DNA of 64,000 nucleotides from UPXZ01 sp964345395 (GCA_964345395.1 CAYFRA010000001.1:13489-77488); one strand, 5' to 3'. Shown: positions 8,463-16,929, counted from the stretch's first letter. Made by a program: numbers and translations. Notes: generated by a model not told the origin, from the letters alone.

Positions 8463-9056
8463 TTATAATGAATTTATTTGTTTCTCTTTTTTAATTTGAT
8501 TTTCGACTACATCTTCTTTAAGAGCTGCTTCAATTTTTTTATACGCATGATGATATGACGCTTTCAATGCTCCTTCAGATGTTTCTAATATCTCACTCAT
8601 CTGACTATATGACATTTCATCATAATACCTCATATTAAAAACCAATCTTTGCTTTTCGGGTAGTGTCAAAATTGCTTTTTGAAGTTTAATTTGCGCATCA
8701 TCTCCATCAAAATATTGATCAGCTTTCAAGTTTTCGAGCAATAAATCTTCAATTTCATCTAACGATAATGCATTTTTTATGCGTTTTTGCGATAAGAAAG
8801 TAAAAGTTTCGTTAGTTGCTATTCGATAAAGCCAAGTTGAAATTTGAGCATCACCTCTGAATGAGTCAAGGGCATTCCAAGCCTTCATAAAAGTATTTTG
8901 GAGCACATCGTTTGCATCATCATGCACCAACACCATTTGACGAATATGCCAATAGAGCTGCACTTGATATCGCTTAACAATATCAGAAAACTGCGAACTT
9001 TTATCTTTTTCCTTCTTCAAATATAATTGGTTTTGTTTGATGATTTTAATCCACAC
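8463..9056 (-). CDS. ECF-type RNA polymerase sigma factor
   Basis: A sigma-70 family ECF factor of about 197 residues. Region 2 is seen in FSDIVKRYQVQLYWHIRQMV and DANDVLQNTFMKAWNALDSF with ISTWLYRIATN. Region 4 is LPEKQRLVFNMRYYDEMSYS with the helix-turn-helix SQMSEILETSEGALKASYHH. There is no ATG near the N-terminus: the frame opens with GTG at 9056, directly after the purine-rich AAAGG, and ATT at 9050 has better spacing to that sequence, so the start is uncertain by a few codons. It leads a three-gene unit with a possible anti-sigma membrane protein and a Spy-like periplasmic protein, suggesting control of an envelope response. A candidate self-recognised promoter lies at 9068-9093. Confidence 0.9.
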   Translation of the reverse strand: MWIKIIKQNQLYLKKEKDKSSQFSDIVKRYQVQLYWHIRQMVLVHDDANDVLQNTFMKAWNALDSFRGDAQISTWLYRIATNETFTFLSQKRIKNALSLDEIEDLLLENLKADQYFDGDDAQIKLQKAILTLPEKQRLVFNMRYYDEMSYSQMSEILETSEGALKASYHHAYKKIEAALKEDVVENQIKKEKQINSL

Positions 9057-9067
9057 CTTTCAACTTA

Positions 9068-9093
9068 GACGAAAACTTCCGGTATTGGTTTAA
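9068..9093 (-). promoter_or_regulatory. candidate ECF-type (autoregulated) promoter
   Basis: On the minus strand TTAAAC, a 16-bp spacer, then CGTC (followed by TAA). This resembles the AAC / CGTC layout of promoters used by ECF sigma factors of other phyla. It sits about 12 bp before the sigma gene, where an autoregulated promoter would be. Found by eye only. Confidence 0.3.
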
Positions 9094-9110
9094 ATCAATT
9101 CTTTTTAATT

Positions 9111-11174
9111 TTACAAATCTACAACATATGCACCACTTTCAGATACAAGATAACATTCAATATCATTTTCGACACATTTTTCTTTTATTTGATTGGTGTA
9201 CCAAGGCGAAATTGTTTTGTCAATAATCACTTTTTTGGGTTCAAACAACTGCAAAATTATCTCAAATTTTGGTTTTAAACCATTGCTTACTATTATATAA
9301 TCTAACTCCAATTTCTGTTTCGATATTTTGTTTTCATAAAATGGTTGATCCAAAATCAAAATTCGCTTACCCTTGAAACTCACAAAACCATCTTGATAAG
9401 ATGCTGACAACTTGACATCTGTATGGTTTTTCAATTTCAACATCCTCCAATATGGTGTACAGATTTTTTCTGCTTTCTGCTCATCAGTAGCATATAATAG
9501 GTTCGACTTATGATGAATAAAGCTAATTATTGACTCTTTTGAATCTGCAAAAACCACCATTTTATCTTGATTCATTATTTGGTAGTTTTGCTTGATTGAC
9601 ACAATAAGATAAAGGAAAATAGCGGAAAAGCCTAATATTAGTGCCTGCTTGTTTTTGTTGTAAATGTAATAGAGAATGAGTAATAGGGTCAGAATTAATA
9701 ACCACAATTGGGCATTGCTAATGTAAACCGCACTAAATGCGCCGGGGAGTGACACTATTTGTTCTAAAGATAGATTAAGTGTTTTAACCAGATATTTAAT
9801 TGTAAGTGCAATGACAGTATTGATGTATGGCAACCATGAAAAAACAAAAAGTGCGATAGAAGTGTAAATTATCATCGATGCCAATGGAATTGCAATAATA
9901 TTGGTCAATAGAAAGTAGTTTGGGAATTGATTAAAATAATAAATAGAGATGGGTGCAGTCCCCATTTGAGCAGCTATGGATACAGTAATTAATCCCCATA
10001 GCCATTTCAGGATTTTATTAGTCGGAGATAGGATCGGATATAGTAACTTGTGAATCATAATTATGCTTAAAACAGCAGCATAGCTGAGTTGAAAACTGAT
10101 ATTGAAAAGTAAGTTGGGATTGACAAGTAGAATAAGAAATGCCGATATAAATATGGTGTTGTAAATAGACGATTTACGTTGAAGCGAAGTTCCAACCGAA
10201 ACGAAACTCAGCATCAAAGATGCCCTAATAACAGCAGGAGACATGCCTGTGATGAATGCATAAACCCAAATTAAAACTACGGAGAGCAGCGTGCTGATGA
10301 TTTTCATTCTCCTTGACTTTCCTAAAAATGAGAAAATCAGAAATACCGCTCCATACACCGTACTTACGTGAAGACCACTCACCGCCAAAATATGTGCTGC
10401 ACCTGACGCACTAAACACCTTGCGTATATCTTCATCGAGTTCATCTTTATATCCTAAGGTGAGAGCAGCTAATACAGAAAACTCATCATCTTCTAATCCA
10501 AACTTTTTATACACACCAAGAAGATGTGCCCTGCTCCTATCCGAAAACCGTTTGATGCTGATATTTGGCTTGTTAGGTGAGCGGATCCAATTATCGGTTG
10601 GGATATAAGCAGTTGCTGCTATTCCTTGCCGTTTCAAATATTTAGCATAATCAAAACCACCCGGATTTTGAACACCATCTGGTTGCTGAAATTGTGCTTG
10701 GATAATTAGTTTGTCGCCAATTAAAAAGTCTGGTTCCAATGAGTCTTTTTGAAAGTACAGCACAGCATATCCCTTTGTTGGATACATGGTAGAGAGCGAA
10801 TCAAAACTATTTAAAAGCTTGATTTCACACATATACGATTTTTCTTTCTCAATGGGCGAAGTCAGCACTTCCACTTCATAAGTGTTTTTTTCAAAATTGG
10901 CATCAAATTGATGTTTTACTTCAAACATTATACTCGAAACAATTCCCCAAACAGAAAATAGAAGAATTGTAAAAACACCAAATAACCATTGTGCACGAAA
11001 TGCATACTTACTTCGAGATAAAATAAGGTATAGCACCAAAACAAAAAATGCAAGCAAAATGAAACTTAACGTTATCGTTTTGCTGTATTTACCTAAATAC
11101 TCATAAATCAAGATCCCACTAATCAATGAGAAAAAAAGCAAAATAAAAGGATTCTGTCTCAGTGCATTTCTCAT
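9111..11174 (-). CDS. comEC: ComEC/Rec2-family DNA uptake channel protein
   Basis: Polytopic inner-membrane protein of 687 residues that would carry single-stranded DNA across the inner membrane in natural transformation. N-terminal membrane helices and a soluble DUF4131-type domain (about 20-200) are followed by the Competence domain, with DDEFSVLAALTLGYKDELD and the signature HILAVSGLHVSTVYG, then a run of membrane helices to about residue 510. The C-terminal part (about 525-687) corresponds to the metallo-beta-lactamase-like region but lacks the HxHxDH metal motif, a reduced form often seen in Bacteroidota. dprA, another transformation gene, lies at 26.8 kb. Nothing in the window shows whether transformation occurs. 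Confidence 0.88.
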   Translation of the reverse strand: MRNALRQNPFILLFFSLISGILIYEYLGKYSKTITLSFILLAFFVLVLYLILSRSKYAFRAQWLFGVFTILLFSVWGIVSSIMFEVKHQFDANFEKNTYEVEVLTSPIEKEKSYMCEIKLLNSFDSLSTMYPTKGYAVLYFQKDSLEPDFLIGDKLIIQAQFQQPDGVQNPGGFDYAKYLKRQGIAATAYIPTDNWIRSPNKPNISIKRFSDRSRAHLLGVYKKFGLEDDEFSVLAALTLGYKDELDEDIRKVFSASGAAHILAVSGLHVSTVYGAVFLIFSFLGKSRRMKIISTLLSVVLIWVYAFITGMSPAVIRASLMLSFVSVGTSLQRKSSIYNTIFISAFLILLVNPNLLFNISFQLSYAAVLSIIMIHKLLYPILSPTNKILKWLWGLITVSIAAQMGTAPISIYYFNQFPNYFLLTNIIAIPLASMIIYTSIALFVFSWLPYINTVIALTIKYLVKTLNLSLEQIVSLPGAFSAVYISNAQLWLLILTLLLILYYIYNKNKQALILGFSAIFLYLIVSIKQNYQIMNQDKMVVFADSKESIISFIHHKSNLLYATDEQKAEKICTPYWRMLKLKNHTDVKLSASYQDGFVSFKGKRILILDQPFYENKISKQKLELDYIIVSNGLKPKFEIILQLFEPKKVIIDKTISPWYTNQIKEKCVENDIECYLVSESGAYVVDL

Positions 11175-11217
11175 TTACAATAAACAAAAGGTTAGGGGTC
11201 TGTCTAACTTAAAAAAT

Positions 11218-11865
11218 CTAATCTAAAATTTTCCGTACGGTTTCCATAGGATTTTCTGAACCAAAAACAGCACTTCCAGCTACCAATACATGAACACCAG
11301 CATCAAAAAGTTCCTTAGCATTATCCGTATTCACACCACCATCAATTTCAATCAGACAATTAGGATTTTCTTCTGAAATTATTTTTTTTAGCTCCTCTAT
11401 TCGACTATATGTTTCCTCAATAAACTTTTGCCCCCCATATCCTGCAAAAACCGACATCAACAGCACCATATCCACATGCTCTACAATGCCCTTCAAGCTC
11501 GAAACAGGTATATCAGGATTGATTGTTATACCAACTTTCACACCTAAACTACGCATATAGTTCAATGTTTCGATTGGGTTTTCGAGAGTCTCCAAATGTA
11601 CTGTCAAAATTTCAGCACCTGCTTTTACAAATCGTTCAATATATTTTTCTGGATTTACAATCATCAAATGAACATCGAGAGGTTTCTTACAATGTTTTTT
11701 TACAGCTTCCATCACCGGAAAACCAAAAGAGATATTGGGTACAAAAACACCATCCATCACATCGATGTGCAACCATTCAGCATCACTCTGATTGATCATT
11801 TCGCAAGCTAATTGTAAGTTGGCAAAGTCTGCTGCCAATAAGGAGGGGGATACAATACGTCTCAT
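11218..11865 (-). CDS. rpe: ribulose-phosphate 3-epimerase
   Basis: Interconverts ribulose 5-phosphate and xylulose 5-phosphate in the pentose phosphate pathway (cytoplasm, metal dependent). The 215-residue TIM barrel shows the family motifs SPSLLAADFANL at the N-terminus, WLHIDVMDGVFVPNISFG with metal-binding His and catalytic Asp, LDVHLMI, VLLMSVFAGYGGQKF and LIEIDGGVN with the second catalytic Asp. The frame extends upstream, but family alignment places the start at ATG 11865 (MRRIVSPSLL). It follows comEC on the same strand by position; the two may or may not be co-transcribed. Confidence 0.95.
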   Translation of the reverse strand: MRRIVSPSLLAADFANLQLACEMINQSDAEWLHIDVMDGVFVPNISFGFPVMEAVKKHCKKPLDVHLMIVNPEKYIERFVKAGAEILTVHLETLENPIETLNYMRSLGVKVGITINPDIPVSSLKGIVEHVDMVLLMSVFAGYGGQKFIEETYSRIEELKKIISEENPNCLIEIDGGVNTDNAKELFDAGVHVLVAGSAVFGSENPMETVRKILD

Positions 11866-11952
11866 TTTTTGTCTGTTTTTAAAATATATTCGTACAAATA
11901 TATGAAAAAATTGCACAACATTTAGCTATGGCAGTCAAACTAATTAAAACAA

Positions 11953-11988
11953 AAAAGAGAAAGTGATTAAATTTCAACTTTCTCTTTT
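11953..11988 (-). terminator. rho-independent terminator
   Basis: A perfect 12-bp stem AAAAGAGAAAGT / ACTTTCTCTTTT with a 12-nt loop, 5 bp after the stop of the 68-residue small protein and followed by T residues on the minus strand. Confidence 0.8.
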
Positions 11989-11993
11989 CCGTT

Positions 11994-12200
11994 TTAGTTC
12001 AATACGTATCCGATATAGTGTTCATCGGCACACTTTTCTACTCGATAGGAAGCCGCATAATCCAAAATGTTTTGAATGGTTTTTTTGCTTGGCTTCAATT
12101 GCACTGAATTTGTTTGATTATTAATATGAGTAGATGATAAATGAGTAAGATTTTTTTGCATAAGCGTTTTTTGATGAATTATATTTAATGATGTTTTCAA
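11994..12200 (-). CDS. small hypothetical protein (68 aa)
   Basis: No recognised domain. The N-terminal half is variable-looking and polar; the C-terminal half KPSKKTIQNILDYAASYRVE followed by an acidic/aromatic stretch and a final VLN resembles a small Bacteroidota family that ends in a similar KPS-x-x-T-x-x-NIL-x-(Y/F) pattern. That similarity is from memory and unverified. A strong terminator follows directly, supporting a real transcription unit. Internal ATG at residue 14 (MQKNLTHL) is a possible alternative start. Neighbours are rpe downstream and an ECF sigma factor upstream, all on the same strand. Confidence 0.6.
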   Translation of the reverse strand: MKTSLNIIHQKTLMQKNLTHLSSTHINNQTNSVQLKPSKKTIQNILDYAASYRVEKCADEHYIGYVLN

Positions 12201-12243
12201 ATATAAAACGCCTTGCTATACAAATTATTATATCAACTACAAA

Positions 12244-12837
12244 TTATTTTAATTCTAAGTAAATGTCGTTTTCAACAGCAATTTTTCGCATATTCATAAT
12301 GGCATATCTCATACGCCCTAAGGCTGTGTTGATGCTCACTCCGGTTCGCTCGGCAATTTCCTTGAAACTTAATTCTTGAAAATATCTCATCTGCACAACT
12401 TCTTTTTGTGTCTTTGGAAGATAATCAATCAACAGCACCACATCTTTCAATACTTGCTCATTGTTCATTACTTCTTCAATACTTTTTTCGCTATAGGCTG
12501 AATTATTCACATAATCATACTCCAAAGCATCTGTAGAGAAAGTATTTTCGTTTTTTTCTTTTCGAAAATAGTCGATTATTAAATTGTGTGCTATGCGATT
12601 AATCCATCCAAGAAAACGGCCTGATTCAACATACCTTCCTTGCTGAATGGTATTAATTGCTTTTATAAATGCTTCTTGGAAAATATCTTCTGCTATATCC
12701 TTGTTTTTGACAATCATCAGGATATATGAAAACACGCGAGATTGATAACGATTCAGAATCTCTTCAAACGCAGTATTATTACCTTCAACGTATAAACGAA
12801 TCAACTGATCATCGTTTAATTGTTTAAAATTATCCAT
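12244..12837 (-). CDS. ECF-type RNA polymerase sigma factor
   Basis: A 197-residue sigma-70 family factor. Region 2 is clear (LNRYQSRVFSYILMIVKNKD, DIFQEAFIKAINTI, RFLGWINRIAHNLIIDYFRK) and region 4 carries LPKTQKEVVQMRYFQELSFK with the helix-turn-helix EIAERTGVSINTALGRMRYA. This form, with an N-terminal DDQLIRLYVEGNNTAFEEI, is a widespread single-copy ECF-like factor in Bacteroidota and is not accompanied here by an anti-sigma gene. A consensus housekeeping promoter lies about 100 bp upstream (12934-12964). Its regulon cannot be told from the window. Confidence 0.93.
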   Translation of the reverse strand: MDNFKQLNDDQLIRLYVEGNNTAFEEILNRYQSRVFSYILMIVKNKDIAEDIFQEAFIKAINTIQQGRYVESGRFLGWINRIAHNLIIDYFRKEKNENTFSTDALEYDYVNNSAYSEKSIEEVMNNEQVLKDVVLLIDYLPKTQKEVVQMRYFQELSFKEIAERTGVSINTALGRMRYAIMNMRKIAVENDIYLELK

Positions 12838-12933
12838 TACTTTTTCGATTTTGGGGTTATAAAAAGTAATATCTATCTATAGGCAATAATATATTTGAGA
12901 GAATTAGTAATAATTTTTGATAACAAAGAACTG

Positions 12934-12964
12934 CAAATTTATCTATTCAGTTTTATAATTCAAA
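12934..12964 (-). promoter_or_regulatory. consensus promoter of the second ECF sigma gene
   Basis: On the minus strand TTTG (12961-12964), a 19-bp spacer, then TAAATTTG (12934-12941): a full match to the Bacteroidota TTTG / TAnnTTTG consensus. It leaves an untranslated leader of roughly 90 nt before ATG 12837. Confidence 0.7.
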
Positions 12965-13117
12965 GTTTTTCATTCAATATTTCAAAAATTATTGTTAAAT
13001 AATGTTTATTCCTATCCGTTACAACAATAAACTCAATATTGTAGTTCTTGATTTGAGCTGAAATAAATCGACTCCATGAACAAAAATGACAAAACAATTA
13101 AACCTTTATTTACACTT

Positions 13118-14314
13118 CTAATCAGTTTCAACCTTCAGCACCAAACCTTTCAAATATTCTCCTTCGGGATGATAAATATTAATTGGATGATCGGCTGGAT
13201 GTTCAAGCTGTTGAAGTATCTGAACGCTCTTTTTTGTTTGTGCCGCCGCCGAAAACACCGACAACCTAAATTGCTCTTTTGAAATGGCTTGCGAGCACGA
13301 GAATGTAAACAAAACACCTCCTGGATTAAGTTGTTCAATGGCTTTTTGATTGATTCGCTGGTATCCTTTGAGGGCATTGCGAATGGCAGAACGATGTTTG
13401 GCAAAAGCTGGAGGGTCTAAAATAATCAGATCATATTTCTCGTTGTTCAGCTGAAAAAACTTAAACACATCTTCTGTATATGCCGTATGATTATTGTTTT
13501 CAGGAAAATTTAGCTCCACATTTTTTCTTGTCAGCTCCACGGCTTTCTCTGAACTATCAACTGAATGAACCAAACTTGCACCTCCTCTTAATGCATAAAC
13601 AGAAAAACCACCGGTATAGCAAAAAAGATTTAAAACCTTTTTGTCTTTCGCAAAATGTTCAACCATACCACGATTATCTCGTTGATCAACAAAAAAACCA
13701 GTTTTTTGCCCTTCTAACCAATCGATATTAAATTTCAGACCGTTTTCATAAGCTACAGGATTAGCTTTTTCACCTCCAATCAAATAATGGTTTTTCTTAT
13801 CAATTGGAGCCCGAAATGGCAAAGTGGTTTCTGATTTATAAAAAACATGATCCACGCCATCAACCAGTTTTACAATGGCTTCTGCCAAAGCTTCACGCAT
13901 ATGATGCATTCCTACTGAATGTGCTTGCATAACAGCTGTATCGCCATATATATCAACTATCAGACCCGATAAATTATCTCCTTCGCCATGCACCAATCGA
14001 TAAATGTTATGTGCTTCGCGATTGGACAAACCAAGCATTTGACGTAGTTGGTAAGCTTTTTGGATTTTATCTGAAATAAAATTTGAGTCGATATCAACAT
14101 TTTCAAAACTTAACACCCTCACTGCAATGCTACCTACCTCATAATGGCCAATAGCTAAAAAAATATTTTCGCTATCAACTACCCTCACAATCTCACCTTC
14201 AGCGGGTTGTCTATCCATAGATTGAATAGCACCAGAAAAAACCCAAGGGTGAAAACGCCTTAAACTCTCCTCTTTTTTGGGTTTCAGTTTTATTGTTATT
14301 GTTTTTTTATCCAT
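13118..14314 (-). CDS. rlmI: 23S rRNA cytosine-5 methyltransferase, RlmI-like
   Basis: Class I SAM-dependent RNA methyltransferase of about 398 residues in the RlmI/RlmK family (E. coli RlmI makes m5C1962 of 23S rRNA). An N-terminal PUA domain (RRFHPWVFSGAI) is followed by an EEHEE-type linker and the Rossmann fold: NLFCYTGGFSVYALRGGA for SAM binding, LIILDPPAFAKHRSA as the catalytic motif IV, and LFTFSCSQAISKEQF. The start is ATG 14314 (MDKKTITIKLK); it overlaps the upstream exonuclease gene by 8 bp, indicating translational coupling in the unit DUF5063 - exonuclease - rlmI. The exact target base is inferred from the family. Confidence 0.9.
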   Translation of the reverse strand: MDKKTITIKLKPKKEESLRRFHPWVFSGAIQSMDRQPAEGEIVRVVDSENIFLAIGHYEVGSIAVRVLSFENVDIDSNFISDKIQKAYQLRQMLGLSNREAHNIYRLVHGEGDNLSGLIVDIYGDTAVMQAHSVGMHHMREALAEAIVKLVDGVDHVFYKSETTLPFRAPIDKKNHYLIGGEKANPVAYENGLKFNIDWLEGQKTGFFVDQRDNRGMVEHFAKDKKVLNLFCYTGGFSVYALRGGASLVHSVDSSEKAVELTRKNVELNFPENNNHTAYTEDVFKFFQLNNEKYDLIILDPPAFAKHRSAIRNALKGYQRINQKAIEQLNPGGVLFTFSCSQAISKEQFRLSVFSAAAQTKKSVQILQQLEHPADHPINIYHPEGEYLKGLVLKVETD

Positions 14315-14951
14315 TTCTTTGCTCTTTTGCCAACTCATCCTCCTCGATGAGCTTTTTAATTTCAGAATTCTTTAATTTCTTCTCATTATTTAGCTGCCTG
14401 AAAATCTGCAAAGTTGCCCAAGCATCAGTTGCTGCATATTGTTTTTGTTCTTCAGTTAGCTCTTCTCTTTCCCAATTTGTCAAACGCTGTGATTTAGAGA
14501 TTTTCTTCTCAAACAGTATGGCAAATATTTTTTGCAAACTCAACTCCAAAATTCCATAGTTTTTTGCTATATCTTGCACATCAATAAAACCTTTTGCTCC
14601 AATTCTCATGCTTTTTGCAAGCCCGTTGAAATCATCACGTAGCGACAAGCCAATTTTGCTGATGTTTGGGTTGAAAATAAAACTCTCTAAGGATTTCGGA
14701 AATCCAATTTTATTCAATCTAAAAAGATAAGCTTTTTCGTCTGTTGAAATCTGAATAAGCGACATTTTATATCTTACTCCACGCTTGAAGGAGGGTCGAG
14801 TTTCTGTATCGATACCTACTATATCATATTTTAGCAGTTCAACTATTGCTTTTTCTGCATCTGCGAGCGTTTCAATTACATTTATCTCTCCTTCAAAACT
14901 GACAACAGGATATTTATTGACCTCCTCTTTTGTTATTCTTGCTCTAACCAT
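14307..14951 (-). CDS. 3'-5' exonuclease domain protein (RNase D-like)
   Basis: A 214-residue protein consisting of a single DEDD-family exonuclease domain. Motif I is VGIDTETRPSF, motif II is around IGLSLRDDFNGL, and the C-terminal YAATDAWATLQIF is motif III of the DEDDy type (Y-x3-D). HRDC domains of true RNase D are absent. Substrate, DNA or RNA, is unknown. It overlaps the DUF5063 gene upstream by 19 bp and rlmI downstream by 8 bp, so the three are almost surely one operon; a link to rRNA or tRNA processing is plausible but inferred. Confidence 0.88.
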   Translation of the reverse strand: MVRARITKEEVNKYPVVSFEGEINVIETLADAEKAIVELLKYDIVGIDTETRPSFKRGVRYKMSLIQISTDEKAYLFRLNKIGFPKSLESFIFNPNISKIGLSLRDDFNGLAKSMRIGAKGFIDVQDIAKNYGILELSLQKIFAILFEKKISKSQRLTNWEREELTEEQKQYAATDAWATLQIFRQLNNEKKLKNSEIKKLIEEDELAKEQRNG

Positions 14952-15568
14952 AAATCTTCATCCTCTTCATTATCAAAATTAAGAAACTTGTTCCTGTCCA
15001 ATTTTCGATATTCTTGCGTGTCTAAATATTCATCAGTTTCGTCAGTGCCAAAACCTTCACTATATCTTAAGTTATGCAACGCACGAAGTGCATTAAGTAA
15101 TTTTTGTCCCCAATGTTGCGAAAAACCATCTAAACAAGTTAGTAGTGCCGAAAGCATTATGTCATCGATTCCTACTCTATAGTTTTCTGTAAAATCTTTG
15201 AGTTCTTGGTAAATATCTGCCAAATCTTCAGATATAAATGCTGCAATAGGAGTATCGCTATATGGCATATCAGGGTGAAAAACTTCCAAATAAGAGTCGT
15301 CCATACCAAGCAAACCAGCTATCTGATTTTTTACTATCAAGTAATCATTTTCAGTTACAAATCTTTCTGCCTCAAAATAATCCTCATCACCAACACCCAT
15401 TTTCAACAAGGATGTTTTGATATATAATAAAGATAAAATTGTGATGCTTTTTGAGATAAATTCGGGTTTGCTATCTCCGAGTGCTTTTTCTATAAAATCA
15501 CTTGTCTCAACCGCAACTGTTGCAAAATCAATAGCTGTTTTGGAGTATATAATTGATTGTTCTTCCAT
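14933..15568 (-). CDS. DUF5063 domain protein
   Basis: A 211-residue, acidic, mostly helical cytoplasmic protein that fits the DUF5063 family, typically encoded next to an RNase D-like exonuclease in Bacteroidota, as here. Visible features are an N-terminal helical segment (YSKTAIDFATVAVETSDFIE), a conserved-looking core (MLSALLTCLDGFSQHWGQKL and NALRALHNLRYS) and a highly acidic C-terminus. No catalytic motif is recognisable. It leads the operon, with a candidate promoter just upstream at 15589-15596. Confidence 0.8.
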   Translation of the reverse strand: MEEQSIIYSKTAIDFATVAVETSDFIEKALGDSKPEFISKSITILSLLYIKTSLLKMGVGDEDYFEAERFVTENDYLIVKNQIAGLLGMDDSYLEVFHPDMPYSDTPIAAFISEDLADIYQELKDFTENYRVGIDDIMLSALLTCLDGFSQHWGQKLLNALRALHNLRYSEGFGTDETDEYLDTQEYRKLDRNKFLNFDNEEDEDLWLEQE

Positions 15569-15588
15569 TTTTATAAAAATATTTGTTA

Positions 15589-15596
15589 CAAAGTTA
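15589..15596 (-). promoter_or_regulatory. candidate -7 element (TAACTTTG) of the DUF5063-exonuclease-rlmI operon
   Basis: Exact TAnnTTTG match on the minus strand, 21 bp before the DUF5063 start codon. No clear TTTG box at the -33 spacing. Confidence 0.5.
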
Positions 15597-15729
15597 TGAA
15601 AAATATCGCCTATGTTAGATTTTTTATCTATTTTTATAGAAGTGTATTGCAGAGTTGGTTTTGAAAAGCTAATAAATCAACAAAAACTGCTATTCATTTG
15701 TTATAATAATAGAGAGATAACCCTAAAAA

Positions 15730-15993
15730 ATGTACGCTATGAACAACGACAAATTAATTACACTTAAGTACTACAACACAGTTATCAAAGCTGAGGTTGA
15801 TATGGAAGTTCTCAAGGAGAATGGCATTGAATGTACTTATAGCAATGCCGCAATGGTTGGAGTTTTTCCAATTTTTGACGACAAAGAGCGTGGTATTGAG
15901 CTTTTGGTATTTGAAAAAGATGTGAAAGATGCAAAGAAAATTTTAGAAGAATACCATAGTGCCGGAATCATTGATAGTGCCGACGATGATTAA
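15730..15993 (+). CDS. DUF2007 family protein
   Basis: An 87-residue soluble protein with the DUF2007 (putative signal-transducing) pattern: a beta strand, then VDMEVLKENGIECTYSNAAM, and a ferredoxin-like second half IELLVFEKDVKDAKKILEEY. Function unknown; related domains are often regulatory and PII-like in fold. ATG 15730 is used; ATG 15739 is an equally possible start. Its stop codon touches the convergent RhaM-like gene, with no intergenic base between them. Confidence 0.82.
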   Translation: MYAMNNDKLITLKYYNTVIKAEVDMEVLKENGIECTYSNAAMVGVFPIFDDKERGIELLVFEKDVKDAKKILEEYHSAGIIDSADDD

Positions 15994-16308
15994 TTATTTA
16001 AGAATGAATACTGGCTTTGTCAGCTTCCAATTATCTGATTGACGAAGGTGGGATAAATAAACATCCCACTCTTTTGGGTGTGGATGCTGGTGTAATTTAG
16101 ACCAAGCATCATCCCACGGAAAATCAGATGCCACTTCTATTGTTAGCAATAAGTGGCTTGGGGTTGAGTATGCATCAATAGCCAAAACCCCCAAGTTCTT
16201 TATTTCATCAAAAAAAGCTTGTGAAATTTCGCTTTTATCCAAAAATATTTTTACAAAATCGGGCTTATCTGTCAAATCGAGAGTGAAGCATAAGGTTTTT
16301 GTCGGAAA
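15994..16308 (-). CDS. L-rhamnose mutarotase (RhaM/DUF718)-like protein, 5' end lost in gap
   Basis: Partial gene: 104 residues up to the stop; the first few codons lie in the 100-N gap. The fragment begins LCFTLDLTDKPD, matching the first strand of RhaM proteins, and continues with an IDAYSTPSHLLLTIEVAS strand pair and DFPWDDAWSKLHQHPHPKEW, as in the family. Family members interconvert alpha and beta L-rhamnose. The segment that normally holds the catalytic His (Y/H-x-x-V-W-P) reads IFLDKSEISQAFFDEI here, so the usual active-site His is missing; the activity may differ or be lost. A frame open through the Ns makes it look fused to the lipoprotein upstream, which is an artefact. Confidence 0.75.
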   Translation of the reverse strand, partial: FPTKTLCFTLDLTDKPDFVKIFLDKSEISQAFFDEIKNLGVLAIDAYSTPSHLLLTIEVASDFPWDDAWSKLHQHPHPKEWDVYLSHLRQSDNWKLTKPVFILK

Positions 16309-16408
16309 NNNNNNNNNNNNNNNNNNNNNNNNNNNNNNNNNNNNNNNNNNNNNNNNNNNNNNNNNNNNNNNNNNNNNNNNNNNNNNNNNNNNNNNNNNNN
16401 NNNNNNNN
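16309..16408. other. assembly gap (100 N) between two genes
   Basis: Exactly 100 Ns. The flanks do not repeat each other, so real sequence is missing. The left side is inside an RhaM-like gene, the right side inside a SPOR lipoprotein gene; the missing stretch should hold the lipoprotein 3' end and the RhaM-like start. Confidence 0.95.
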
Positions 16409-16689
16409 ACACCAAAACTCCCAACCACTACATGATAGCTTTTAGAAAAAGCATTTTGATTGGTTTCACCCGAAGCAAGCTTAAAACTTTCATTGATTGT
16501 TTTCTCTGCAACTTCTGCTTTTGGAGTTTCGATTACCGTTTGAGTGTTTTCAACAACTGGTTTTGTTTGAGTTTGAACTGCTTCGATATCTGCACCTGAG
16601 ATGGTTACAATTTTTTGTTTTGACTTACAAGATGTTGCTCCAGCCAATAATATGACTGTAATTGCTAATAAACTAAGAATTTTTTTCAT
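16409..16689 (-). CDS. SPOR-type lipoprotein, 3' end lost in gap
   Basis: Partial gene: the first 94 residues. A lipoprotein signal peptide (MKKILSLLAITVILLAG with lipobox ATSC) is followed by a low-complexity linker rich in T, V, E and K, then SYHVVVGSFG, which is the typical first strand of a SPOR peptidoglycan-binding domain; the rest is in the gap. Likely anchored in the outer membrane and bound to denuded septal peptidoglycan, by family analogy. SPOR lipoproteins of this sort are common in Bacteroidota. Total length unknown. Confidence 0.75.
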
Positions 16690-16929
16690 GTTTTTATATT
16701 ATTAAATTGTTATCACAAAATTAAAAAAGAATTTCGTATTAAACCAATTTCCTTATTATTCATTAGGAGATACAAAGATGTGAAGAATTATTTTTATAGA
16801 CAACAAAACACTTATAATTTTGCATTATTTAGATGTAGCGATTGATGCCTAAAACGTTAAAAACATAATTAAACTATTCAAATTTCTAAAAAAAAGGAAT
16901 TTGAAAGTATTTTTCCATTATAAAACACC

